From assembly GCA_963969595.1 (NCBI GenBank), contig OZ018414.1:20567660-20631659 (forward strand): a stretch of 64,000 nucleotides of DNA. The letters are read 5' to 3'. Shown here in pieces: positions 43,736 through 55,063 of this stretch. Within the stretch, counting starts at the first letter, position 1. Each line of letters starts with the position of its first letter. The notes below the pieces were generated by a model. It did no database searches and had not been told where the DNA came from. It saw only the letters and a program-made list of their open reading frames with translations. This DNA is from Neckera pumila (taxonomy: Eukaryota > Streptophyta > Bryopsida > Hypnales > Neckeraceae). Made by a program: the position numbers and the translations under genes.

Positions 43736-44074
43736 GTGAATTCACAAACACAAACACGAACACGAACGCCTGAGTACCGAGCACCTGAGCTCCGAATCCT
43801 ATCGGGGGCATCAATGGCTCCTGATTTTTCCAACAAACAACACTCCATCGACGGCTCTAGAGGCATCTGGACTTTTTTCAAGAAGATCAACAGCCCACAT
43901 CCAACGCCATTCGCAGTGGGTTTATCAACGACACTTGGGGTGGTTTTACAAATTTTCCATCAGATCGGACTGCTGATTTTATTTGGAAAGAGAGGGGGGG
44001 CACACATAGGCCTTGGTTACCTCTTTTTGGTACATTGTAAAACTTACAAATTTTACTTGATTTCCTGCCTTTAA
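43736..44074 (+). other. Candidate gene fragment with one hydrophobic segment
   Basis: A 112-codon open frame. The first part is Arg/Thr-rich from an ACAAACACGAAC simple repeat. A second ATG at 43814 starts a more ordinary sequence (MAPDFSNKQHSIDG) leading to a hydrophobic stretch of about 20 residues. The patch 43736-44020 is less AT-rich than its surroundings. No family is recognised; it may be an exon fragment or chance. Confidence 0.2.
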
Positions 44075-44610
44075 TCAAAGCTTGTCAATTTCACAATTCC
44101 TGATCTAAAATATTGTACTTATTTGTTGGCTTTGAAAATGGTCCCCATGGAAAGATTAAAGTGTTTTCATGATTTTCACTGTTGAAAATTTAGACATGCA
44201 AGTATTAGTTTGGAGTTATTTGCAATTTCTACTTATTAAAAAAATTGCATTTCAGCAGTTGCATTTCAGCAATTGCAAGGTGGATTGTGTAATGAATTTG
44301 ATAGCTTTTTATGTGAAATTAAGTTTTTTGAAAGTGTATTTTAGTGTGCTAACATGATTTCTAGTTGTTCATGTCACCTCCAATCCCACAAAACTTTTAT
44401 ATGCAAATTTCTCAAACATTGTGGGGAGGGGCAACATACTAAAAATAGAAAATATATATTTCTCTTTGTTATAATTTCACAACTCCTATGCAATTTCACA
44501 CTCAAAATTGGTGTGCATACTAATAAGCAAGCTATTTAAACATCTACGCGGTTAGATTTTGAAAAAAAAAATTTTGCTTCATTGGGGATAACTATAAGTT
44601 CATGCTCTTT
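44075..44610. other. AT-rich non-coding DNA
   Basis: Nothing recognised. Confidence 0.4.
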
Positions 44611-44614
44611 TTAA

Positions 44615-46985
44615 CCCCTAAAGCACCAACATGCATTTTTAGCAACATAGAAATTTTGGGTAGGTACATGTGACTGGAGATTTGCATAGTTTGGGCTGAA
44701 ATTTTTATAGAAGGTGGAGACAAGGAATATTTTTCATATGCACCAAATTTCATGACATTTGGAAATACGAGTCAAAAGCTATGGCCTAATATGTTGTTTG
44801 TTTCTCAACTCAGGCAGTCCGGGCAAATAAAAAAAAATCACTTTTTTCAAAAATAAAAATTTGAAGTTGGTTTATTAGATTTATATATACGTAGAAAGCT
44901 TTGAAGCATTCCATTTTGATCAATGAGTCAAACATTACAAGGATTCTTAGTTTGCGGGCAGTTATGGATTCACAACAGACTTTTTTGAAATCCCCTCCGA
45001 CTGATTTGGAGATTTTGCATTTTTTCCCTTCAAGTTTCTCTTAGTTTTCATGTTTCCCTGTATACTGATGTCACCATGGAGGGATCTTCAAAGAATTCCT
45101 ATACAAGAAAAAATCATGAATTTTCTTTGCAAGTATTTCATAAATTCTCTCCAAATTCCTCGTGTACAATTAAAATTGGTAGACTTTGTATACATTGTAC
45201 ATTTCAATGTTGTTTTCATCTAATATTTGGTAGATTTTAGAAGATGCAATTGTCTCATATCAATTGTCAAGGGTACGGTGAGGTTGGACACATAAGACTT
45301 GTAAGTTGTCATGTAATCTCCAAAGCAATGAATTCCACTGAATTCACAATGATCTAACTTTTTTAGAGTTTGTACAATTTAGAAATCTAAGAAATTTTGA
45401 AATGTGCAAATCTGAAATGTACAAATTCTGAAATTTTGGAATGTACAAATCAATATGATTGGAAATTCAATATCTACATTTCTATCAGATTTCAACTTTT
45501 AAAATCTAGAAATTGTATTGATTATGCAAGCTTAAATCTGCATTAAGCTTAGATTTTGGAGGCATAAATCTACAATCTGAAATATTAAATTTCACAAATC
45601 TTTAATACATTTGGAGGTGGGGACATCATTGAAAAATGTACAAATTTTCCCCTGAAAAATGCACAAGATTCCCTGTCTCACATTTCCCTGTGAGAGCTAC
45701 ATTCCCTTTGTATTGGTGATTGTCTACTCTAAAATAAACTTTGAAGTCGTTTATTTCACTTAACCCCTAAAGGACCAAACACCTTTTTTTGGCAACATAC
45801 CGATTTTGGGCAGCTCACTACAAACGGAATTTTTATTTTTTTTCTTTAAAAATTTCAAAAAACATGTGCCCGAGGAGTAGCTTTAAGGTCCAACAATTTT
45901 CATAACTTTTGACTACACAGTTAAAAAATTATTGCATGATATGTGGTTTTCGTTACTCAGCGGGCAGCCCGGGGAGCTCAAACAACTCCTTCAAAAATCA
46001 CTTTTTTGAAAAATGAAAAATTTGGAAGTAGTTCTAAAGAAACATTTAAGAGTGAAAGAGTTTGAATCACTCTATTTTGTTTAATGAGGTGAGAGTTATT
46101 AGGAATTCCAGTTTGTGGGTAGGTTTGGAATCCAAAGACTCCATACCTACCCACAAACTGGAATCCCTCATAACTCTTACCTCATTAAACAAAATGGAGT
46201 GATTCAAACTTTTTCACTCTTAAATGTTTCTTTAGAACCACTTTCAACTTTTTCATTTTTCAAAAAAGTGATTTTTGAAGGAGTTTTTTGAGCTCCCCAG
46301 GCTGCCCGCTGAGTAACAAAAACCACATATCATGCAATAACTTTTTAACCGTGTAGTCAAAAGTTACGAAAATTGTTGGACCTTAAAGCTACTCCTCGGG
46401 CATAGTTTTAGTGAAATTTTCAAAGAAAAATAAATAAAAACTCCGTTTGTAGTGAGCTGCCCAAAATTGCTATGTTGCCAAAAAAAGGTGTTTGGTCCTT
46501 TAGGGGTTAGTTTTCAATATTTTTCAAAAAAAATAAAATTTTAGGATGCAGATTGTTTATTACAACATTGCAACCATTGGGATTGGCATTTTTCAATTCC
46601 ATAATTAACTTCTTAACAATTTAGTGTTTTGAACCATTCTCTACTTCTTTCTACTTACTATTTTTTTCCTACATGTTGTACAATTCCAAATAATCTAAAA
46701 AATTTCAAACATGTAGCCAACTTTCTCTGAAGAATGAATCCAAAGAAGCACAACCATTTTAGATTTTTTTTTCATAATAATCCGACCTTGTGATGTACAG
46801 CTGCTCGGTTTTTGCAGGGCCCAAAAAAGGACTTTGCCATTTCAAATGCTAATATCTTCCAATCTACACAATGGAAATTGCCATTTCTAATACAAATACC
46901 AAATTTTTTGAAACTGCCATTTCTAGTACAAGTACCAAATTTTTGAAACGGCCATTTTTAGTACAAGTACCAAATATTTTGAAAA
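44615..46985 (-). mobile_element. TTAA-family element of the second subtype, broken by two insertions
   Basis: Starts after TTAA 44611-44614 with CCCCTAAAGCACC and matches the 62669 copy. The match holds through TTTGCGGGCAGTTATGGATT (about 44952), is broken by about 740 bp of unrelated DNA, and resumes at CTACTCTAAAATAAACTTTG (45724). It is broken again by the palindromic element at 45764-46506, then continues from TTTTCAATATTTTTC (46511). The far end is lost after a short tandem repeat at 46870-46985, with three copies of GCCATTTCTAGTACAAGTAC. Confidence 0.75.
45764..46506. mobile_element. Palindromic TTAA-family element, intact
   Basis: A 743-bp near-perfect palindrome with two arms of about 365 bp around a loop near 46120-46140. 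Both ends read CCCCTAAAGGACCAAACACC. Flanks are TTAA (45760-45763) and TTAG (46507-46510). The arm contains GGGCAGCTCACTACAAACGG, GCCCGAGGAGTAGCTTTAAG and GCGGGCAGCC. By eye the arms are roughly nine-tenths identical or better, so the copy is young or under gene conversion. Inserted within the 44615 element. Confidence 0.85.
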
Positions 46986-47259
46986 AAAGAATTCACGCCT
47001 AAGATCATGGCTAATCTGTCCACCTTCAACAAGAGGTTGCAAGGATATTCCTACTGTGAGTATCTACTACTGCAGTGTAGTGAATGGGCTGTGGCTAATG
47101 TTTGGTCCAGTATGGCCAGCCCATCCTCAGTCATGGCTTGCTTTTCTTCTACTCAACTGAACTGCTTGCTTTCCAGCACAAAGTGGAAATAATACCATCA
47201 CCACACTTTCCATACTTGCGCCCTTTCCACCTACTTTTGAAGTTAGTTGCTTTCTTATG
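46986..47259. other. Short spacer of moderate composition
   Basis: No gene supported. A 61-codon frame at 47007 has no recognisable motif. Confidence 0.3.
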
Positions 47260-48010
47260 ACAGACAGACAGACAGATGCAGAACAACTTCATGATGACGG
47301 ACTCAGGTGCCCATGCCTACGGAACCTCCTTGGTGGTACAGTCGGGTACAACAATCTTACGATTTTTACAGTCTGTTGAGATTTGGTGAACTTTGGGAGG
47401 CTGGTGTATGCTAAAAAATGGATGGAATTTTGAATCGTACATTGCGTTGGAATCACACTCAAGTCTACTTTATCATCATTGCCAATACACAAATGTAATT
47501 GAAAATCATACAAAATGTTTGATGTTTTCTATACACTATCTACCATCTAGTGTTGCCACCATTTGTGAAAATTACAACTAGTATTTAATGGACTATATTA
47601 GAAATGAGCCTTCACAATTGCTTTAGAGATACTTGATCTCATACCACTTGAATTGCTTGTATGATTTCTTTCTTCTTCTTCACCGAAATGCAAAAAACTG
47701 TGACTATCTTCCAAAGAATCTCTATGAAATGGTAGATAGTGTATAAGAGGAATCCAAATTGTTGTATGGTTTTCCATTTTTCATTTTTCACTTGTTATGA
47801 AGTTGAAGTGCACTTCATTGCGGGTCCAACGCAATTTGCGGTTTCAAAATCCGATCATTTTTGAGCATGCTAGAGCTTCTTGAAGTTGATGAACTTTATA
47901 GTGAAAACTGACTTGAAAAAATCGTAAGATTGTTGTACCCAACTGTACTACTGTTGGTAAGGGAGGTAAGAGAAAAGGAGGAGCACCAAATTTCCATGAC
48001 AATTCTTGAA
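47260..48010. mobile_element. Fold-back element, about 750 bp
   Basis: Inverted arms at about 47330-47545 and 47715-47957. Both carry GGTACAACAATCTTACGATT (one inverted), ACATTGCGTTGGA / AAATTGCGTTGGA, and ATACACTATCTACCAT. Outer ends share CCTCC-rich blocks. A (GACA) run lies at about 47260-47276. No ORF. Confidence 0.7.
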
Positions 48011-49769
48011 GCTCAACGGAACTAGCTACAACTTAGAGCAGCCCCGAAGCAACACTGTAAATGTTCTGCACCATTGATCTTCTAATATTGAGGAATGTCC
48101 TCCGTTGATTTGCTTCACAGTATTGCTTCAGTGTGTTACGGTGGTGCTACTCTTAACCCTGCAACACCCGGTAGGTGGCCACAGAAAAAATGGTAGAAAG
48201 GAACCCAAGCCCTGCTGGGCTCCTTGGACTGTGACTTTGTTGTTGTTGTAGAAGAGAACTCAAAAGTGAGTACTCATTCACATGGTAATTTTATAATTGT
48301 TTCACGGATCAAACACAAGTGGAATTATAATTTTTCGATTAAAATTGTAATTTCTGTAAATGTTTGAAGTGGTCATAGAGTGGAGTCATAAATGTCCTAT
48401 AAAAAATCCATAACTACCTAAGTTCTATGTATCCAATGGTACTTAAGTATTCACCATTAAAGGATTGACACGTTACCCCTTGGTGGCATTAATGTACTTG
48501 ATGTTGTCAAAAAATGAACGGATTTGGATGAGTTTGGTGGTAGAAGCGTGGAATTGGGGCCAAAAGTAGGATGATGGAATTAGATAGTTGGTGGAAATGG
48601 ACTAGATTACCTTAGGTGAGAGAGTTAGTTGCATTAGAAGTCAAGTTTCGAGGAAGTGTCTCTCCAAGGATAACGATGTTTACCAATGAGGTTTTAGTGG
48701 ATTCCGTCCTAAAAATGGATTGAAAATAAACAATGAGACAATGATAAGTCCTTCCCAAGGAGCTAGCAGAGCATAATACCTTCCTAGCATGGGGAAGACC
48801 ATTGCCTAATTATACAATGTTAGTGGATTCCGTCCTAAAATGGATTGAAAAATAAACATCCCCATTTATAAAATATGGACAAAAATTCAAATTCAAAAAT
48901 TGGAAGAGCTTACAGGTTGACATGGACCTCTGACCATGGGCCATTAGAGACAAAAATGTGGTAGAAATACACAATAATGTCACTGTGAAAGATGTAAATC
49001 AAAGATGGATAATCGGAATACAACCTTGCATTTGTTGTATATGAGTGAACAAATAAACAAGATGTTGCCTTTACTATGCTAGATTATAATTTTGTTGATT
49101 TTGGACCTCACAAAAATAATAAACAATGATAACGTGCCATGGCCACATAGAATTTTTTTATAATGGACCCAATATCTAGGTCAAATTTTGAATTGGTTGT
49201 TGTAAGGGACAAAATCCTTTGTTCATTGGATTTTCTACTTTGGTGTGGAGGAATATTGCTATATCATCATTGATTTTGTCTGTTTGGTAAATGGTTTCAC
49301 ACTATGAATTAGATGTCCAGAAAAACGTATTTTAGCCACCCGCATAATCATGTCTAGAGAAGCTTGATCTTGGCCTTAGACAACCTTTCACCCCAGATTT
49401 ACACCTGGGGATTTCTTTGACATTTTCCTGAACTCTTAAATTTGTCACAATGTACAAGGAGGTGGTGGCAGGGAGGTGGATTTCTCTATGACTTTTCTTA
49501 GCCTAACAAGGTGGTTACTCCTAACTTCCCATTTGAACTTAGGAATCCAAACACCCAAAAAATACATTGAGTCAAATACCCATTTGTTATTTGACAATTT
49601 GCTATTAAGAAAAAACTTGATGGCAAAATGAAGGAATGGCTTGATTGGAATATATAGAAATGAAGGATAGAGAGGTCGTTTTTATAATGAAATCCATTGT
49701 TTGTCATGAATCCTCAAAGGGTATGGGATAATTTGAAGATTAGAATTTGAATGCCTATTGTCAAAACAT
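48011..49769. other. Non-coding DNA with one dispersed direct repeat
   Basis: A repeat of about 40 bp beginning TTAGTGGATTCCGTCCTAAA is at 48694-48733 and again at 48820-48859. Nothing else recognised. Confidence 0.5.
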
Positions 49770-50409
49770 AGGGATTGTATTCAAAGTAGAATTTTAGACC
49801 TCATTTTGGCATACAACGACTACCAAAATTGAATATAAATTTGAAGCATTTTCATTCAAACAACCATATAATAAGCAATTAAGCATCAACAGATAAAGTC
49901 CAAAAGTGGATATATGAAAGTTATAGTGTGCAACATAAGACACGTTACTATGGAAACTTGAAGAAAATATTAGTTCTGATTTCAAAGAAAATTAATTTCA
50001 AGGTTAGCCATGTCTAAAACTCGGTTTTATTCCCGGCGATTTGGAATTACTTTATCTTTTGTCAATTTATTTTTATAACTCCTTAAACTTTTTATGCCTT
50101 GGCATGATGGTATACATCATTTCAGATTATTATACACAAAAATTGAAGAAAATTCACATTTATAGAAATTAAAACATCAACAATTTGACAAACATGCAAA
50201 TGATGTTGGTTCTCACAATATTTGCTTTTTTTTATGAAATTGAGAGCACGGGATTGCATTTTCCATTGTAGAGAGAGTATAGGTTGCAACATAGACCATT
50301 GTTATTTCTTAATGACCTTGCATTTGAAATATTTGTTGAAACGGACAATGCATTCAATTTATATTTTACAGCCATATAATGCATTTTATGAAGGTCACTG
50401 GCACTGAAA

Positions 50410-50800
50410 ATGTCCCTTTCAACCTCTCTTTGAAATTTGTCCGTAACCTTTGATTGGAGGCTTGAAATCTCAAACGGGTTTTTGGTGATGAAATTTAGTT
50501 TGATTTCCCAATTTTTTTAGTTCAGTTCTTTTGAAAATAAAAAACTATTCTACTATGCTAAATGAGGCCATAAATTCTAATTTGATTATAATTCATAATT
50601 ATAACTATGAGAGGTTGAGGTCCTAGTAATTATAATTTGCATATCCCATATGGATTGTTCTACCTGCTACTACTTCACTTGTATAAAGAGCTTTTCTTTT
50701 CGTCCATGCACACATAAAATATATTGCTTTAGAAGCTCTTTAAGATAGTTGCCCAAAAAATTTATTTCCTTGAATTTCTTGCCAAATTTTCTAGAATTAT
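50410..50800. mobile_element. Fold-back element, copy 2 (one arm)
   Basis: Matches copy 1 at 15 kb: GGCTTGAAATCTCAAACGGG, ATGAAATTTAGTTTGAT, CTACTATGCTAAATGAGGCC, ATATCCCATATGGATTGTTC and CTTGTATAAAGAGCTTTTCT correspond in order. The opposite arm may be near 49780-49830 (GAATTTTAGACCTCATTTTG) but is weak. Confidence 0.6.
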
Positions 50801-51544
50801 ATTTCATAAAGCAACGAAACATCTTCAAAATCAAGGTGAATAGAATCCAGTGTTAATGATGCATGATGAGTTGGGCTTAACTAATCCTAACCCAAGTGCC
50901 ATTTACTTTAGCTTGGACATAGATTGATCAAGCTTGCCAAATCTTGAAATTTAGAGCAAAATTTTTCTTTCTATAGAACTAGTTGAAATTTATAATTCCA
51001 TTGTTCACATTTTGTATGTGCAAGCCATAAATTGTTGAAAAAAGGGCTTTATATAAGACTTTTCTTGAAACTAGTTCCCTATTGGAATTTTTTGGTACAT
51101 GTTCCTCAATTTGAAATTTTATGAATTTTTTTGAATGTTTGGCCAACTTTGTCATAAAAAGAAAACAAAAAAATTTCAAGCAAAAAAGTGAAATCACATT
51201 ATACAAAAGCCTCCCCAAATCAAAGTTACCTGGAATTTAGATGACACTCCTAAAAAAATTTCAGCTTCAAACATTATGACCTCGTAATCTGTACAATCAA
51301 AACCTCCCATTTTTTTTACTACAACACAATAAAGTAGTCTACCTACTAGATCTTATTATAAGATGCAACAAGATTTCATTGAACATTTTTTAGAGGCTTT
51401 TGCCATCAAAACGATCCATTTTGAGTGTGTTTTTTGGTGAAATATAGTCAAAGAACTTCAGGAATCAACTTGTTTGATATTGTGGTATGGTGAGAAGTTT
51501 TAGAAAATGGAGGACCATGAGTTCTAAGTTGTTGAACTATACAC
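50801..51544. other. AT-rich DNA upstream of the chromovirus remnant
   Basis: May include a very decayed upstream part of the retroelement. No gene supported. Confidence 0.35.
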
Positions 51545-53700
51545 TTATACGCCAAATTAGAGAAGTATGTATTTCACCAACCGCAAGCAAAATTTTGGAG
51601 GTACATCCTTTTCAATGACAACTTATTGACAGATCTAAAGAAGATTCAAGCTATTATGGATTGGTCAACTCCTTAAATGATGCATAATGTGCACTATTTT
51701 TTTGCATTTGCTAATTTCTATCAATTTTTCATAAAAAAATATTAAATGGTTGCTCTATTAGTTTAGCTGACGTGCAAAGACAAATTGGAATGGAAAAGTG
51801 AGGAAGAGAAAGTTTTTCTACATTTAAAGTTTGCTTGTACTACAATTCTAATTTTGATCCATTTAGATTTTTCCAAACTATTTTATATGGAAATTGATGC
51901 TCCAGACATGACATTGAGAGCAATCCTATTTCAAATGGAAGAAAAAAACAAATTCATCCAATTGCATTCTACTCAAGAAAGTTCTCAGCAACCAAGATCA
52001 ACTACAAGACTCATGATAAGGAACTCCCAGCTAAATTGTAGACTCATTTAAAGAATAGCATCATTTATTTGAAGGTGTTTTTCATCAGATATTATATATA
52101 CAAATTACAGTAATCTTGAAAATTTCATGTTTACTCGTGTTCTGAATTGTCGTCAAGCTTGTTAGAACATATTACTATTTCACTTTGACTTTGTCATTAC
52201 ATTGTTCTAAAAAACAACAAGGATTATCAAGTTCCCTATCTCAAAGATCATATCTAGCGCCAAGAAAAAGAGAAGCAATATACGACCAACAACAAACAAC
52301 TCTACTTAAATCTAAACAATTCTAACTTCGTGCAACGATTATGGCAATGCATGTTAGCTTATCATTTCTTGACCAAGTTTCAACACCATCACCTTTGGAC
52401 CTTGTAGTTCTTAATACAAGCATACTTTTATAATGACCATGACAAATTCAAGTTTTTGGACGACTTCTTATATTTTGAAGAACACCTATATATTCAAAAA
52501 GTTTTTTTATGCCTTCAAGTTCTTCAAACTCATCAGGATTTTTAACTGCTAGAATGAAATTAGCAGATTGGATTTGAGTAAATTGAAAAAAGATATTCAA
52601 CATTTTGAGTTTAACAAGACGTTAAAATTCATATCTCAAGATTTTTAGTGAACTCAAATGTGCAAGGTTGTCAAAGATTTTGTGCTCTTCTGTAAAACTT
52701 GTTCAAAATACAATATTTAATGACGACCATATAGACTCCTATAGCATTACTCATCCTCAACCAGCCATGGTCTTTGATTTCTATGGATTTCTTTGTCACT
52801 TTATCACCATCGAGTTTCTTTGATACTATATATGTTATTGTGAATTGACTAATAAAGGTGGTGCATTTTGTCCCTTACAATAAAACAATCACTATAGGAG
52901 AAATAGCATGACTCTTTTTAAACAACATCTATCAATATCATGGATTGTTGGATGATATCATCACGGACCAAGGACTATAATTTGTTTCCATATTTTGGAG
53001 ATCCTTCTTTAAAATTCTGAAGGTGGATATCCAACTTTCTTTTGTTTTTAGTCCTCAAATTGATTGTCAAACTGAGTGTATCAATAAAGTGTTGGACTGG
53101 TATTTGCGTTGTACCATCAATTATCCATAAAACAACTAGACCTCGTATTTGAAGTTTGCTGAATTTGCATATAACAATACTTCAACTCAACAAATGCTAT
53201 TTTATGCCAATTATGGATATCATCCAAAGTTTGATCTATTCAATTTTTCAATGGCAAACAATTTAGCAATTGAAGATTTTGCAACACAGTTATTATAATT
53301 CTAAGGAACCATAAAATTCCATTTACAAGACACTCAAGATTATTATAAGGTATTAGCATATGTATTTAGAAAAAAATCACTTTCATTCTAGATTGGCAAG
53401 AGAGTTTGGCTCCTTTGACACAGTATCAAGACTATCCGATTATGTGATAAATTTAACTATTATTGATTTGGACCACTTTCCATTCAACGACAAGCCAATC
53501 TAATTGCTTATAGATTAGAATTTCTAGTATCTCTGGAGGTACATTTAGTCTTTTATATTTCTCTCTTCAAATCATATAAACAATCAAATGTATTAGATAG
53601 AATGCAACCACCGCGCTTTTCATTGAAATAAACAACCTCGAAGAACATGAGGTGGAAAAAGTACTAGATTCACGGCAAAAAGAGTCACTAAAAGAAATCC
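51545..53700 (+). mobile_element. Decayed Ty3/gypsy chromovirus pol (RT, RNase H, integrase, chromodomain remains)
   Basis: A plant retrotransposon relic with many stops and frame changes. In order: the reverse-transcriptase C-terminal part (KLEKYVFHQ and DLKKIQAIMDWSTP, about 51555-51680); the RNase H region (open frame 51785-52051, with LDFSKLFYMEIDA where intact elements have a catalytic Asp), then an RQA-like block near 52155. The integrase zinc-binding CxxC (FCKTCSK, about 52685-52706) is followed by the catalytic core with ISMDFF (about 52776-52790), ITDQG (near 52960) and a tail with KVLDWYLRC. A GPLSIQRQA (GPY/F) module lies near 53470 and a chromodomain-like EVEKVLDSRQKE near 53650. 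Long terminal repeats were not identified; a GAGGGAGGAC tract near 53951 could be a polypurine tract. Confidence 0.85.
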
Positions 53701-53973
53701 CATACAATTGTGTTGGAAATAATACAAATTTACCAAATTTGTGCCAAAACTTTTACTGAATTTTTATTATTTCAAGCACCATTGTATTAGATTTAATACA
53801 AAACATCAATTGGAATGTGTGAAATTTCTTCTAATGGCGGTAAGTTGAAATATTTTTTTACATTGGCCTAGATATGACGTGAACGAGCGCACATAGGCCT
53901 CAACAATGAATGTAATCAGCGTGCCTTAAAAGGTACAACACCTCGAACTTGAGGGAGGACAATTTTTCAACAG

Positions 53974-54262
53974 ATATCGTACTGAAGTCATGAATTCATG
54001 CCTACATACCCTAATTGTACATATTACGTGTATTTTTATGGACTGAATCAGTGTCGTTAAAATCTTTATCAAAAGTGTACAATTTATGCACTTTAATTAT
54101 ACAAATGTGGTATCCAAAATGCACCTAAACTGTACAGATATTAGTACAACAATCGTACATTATTGATAGGCATTATTTACGCACTGATTCAGTGCGTAAA
54201 AATACACGTAATATGTACAATTATGGTACATAGGTATAAATTCACGACTTTAGTGTTGTATT
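53974..54262. mobile_element. Fold-back MITE, about 289 bp
   Basis: Terminal inverted repeats of about 75 bp. The left arm includes TAATTGTACATATTACGTGT and ACTGAATCAGTG, with complements in the right arm at 54187-54247. Outer ends are ACTGAAGTCATGAATT and the complement of ACTAAAGTCGTGAATT. It lies just downstream of the chromovirus remnant. No ORF. Confidence 0.75.
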
Positions 54263-55063
54263 TGTACGAACCCATGAACCTTGTAAATTAGAGATGAAGA
54301 ACTTTATTGACACTATCATAATAAACCAAAGTCTATCCGATGATAACTTTCAGTAGAAATTCTATCTATTTATTCCTCAATTTGCCTTTGATAGTTACTT
54401 GTTCAAACCTCAAACTCCTAGAACTCGTTGCTAAAAAAGAAGTTGATGTCACAAACATACACCTTAGAACCTTCTAAAAATAGTATTTATAGAGAAAGAG
54501 TAGTTTTCTAAAAAAAGAACTATAAGCAAAAGATAAGGATGTCGAGGCTAAAGTTATCCTTAGTCTCAACAACACATCTCTTACACTTCTAGTTTCTTGC
54601 TGTAGTTATGATCTTATATTCTTCCTTGAAATCTAGGATCTGATCTTGTCTTGAAGAACATCCATTTGTCTTGTGTTTACAGTCCATAACAAATACTTTC
54701 TTTCATTTATTTTTATTTGGTACATATGCACCAAAGGTGCTCTAGACAAGACATTCTATTATCTATCTACAATGGCAGTTTAGTAGCCTAGTAAACCCAA
54801 CCAAACAAGCTTGACGAAGAGCTTAAGGCTGTCTTGATCCTTTCGGCAATGTCTCTACCTCAATACGTCTCTGCCACATACAATCCTAAATTCTATTTGG
54901 GGCCTCTATTTAGAATGAAGACAATCCAATGTGATTAGATTACATGCATGCACCTTGTTGTTAAAAGAAATACAAGTTGATTAAAAAATCAATGCAATTT
55001 AGGATTAGAAGCAAATAAATAATCCTAGTGCTTTGAGACTTTTAAGACTGAGGATAACTATAA
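54263..55063. other. Non-coding DNA
   Basis: No gene or recognised repeat. Confidence 0.4.
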
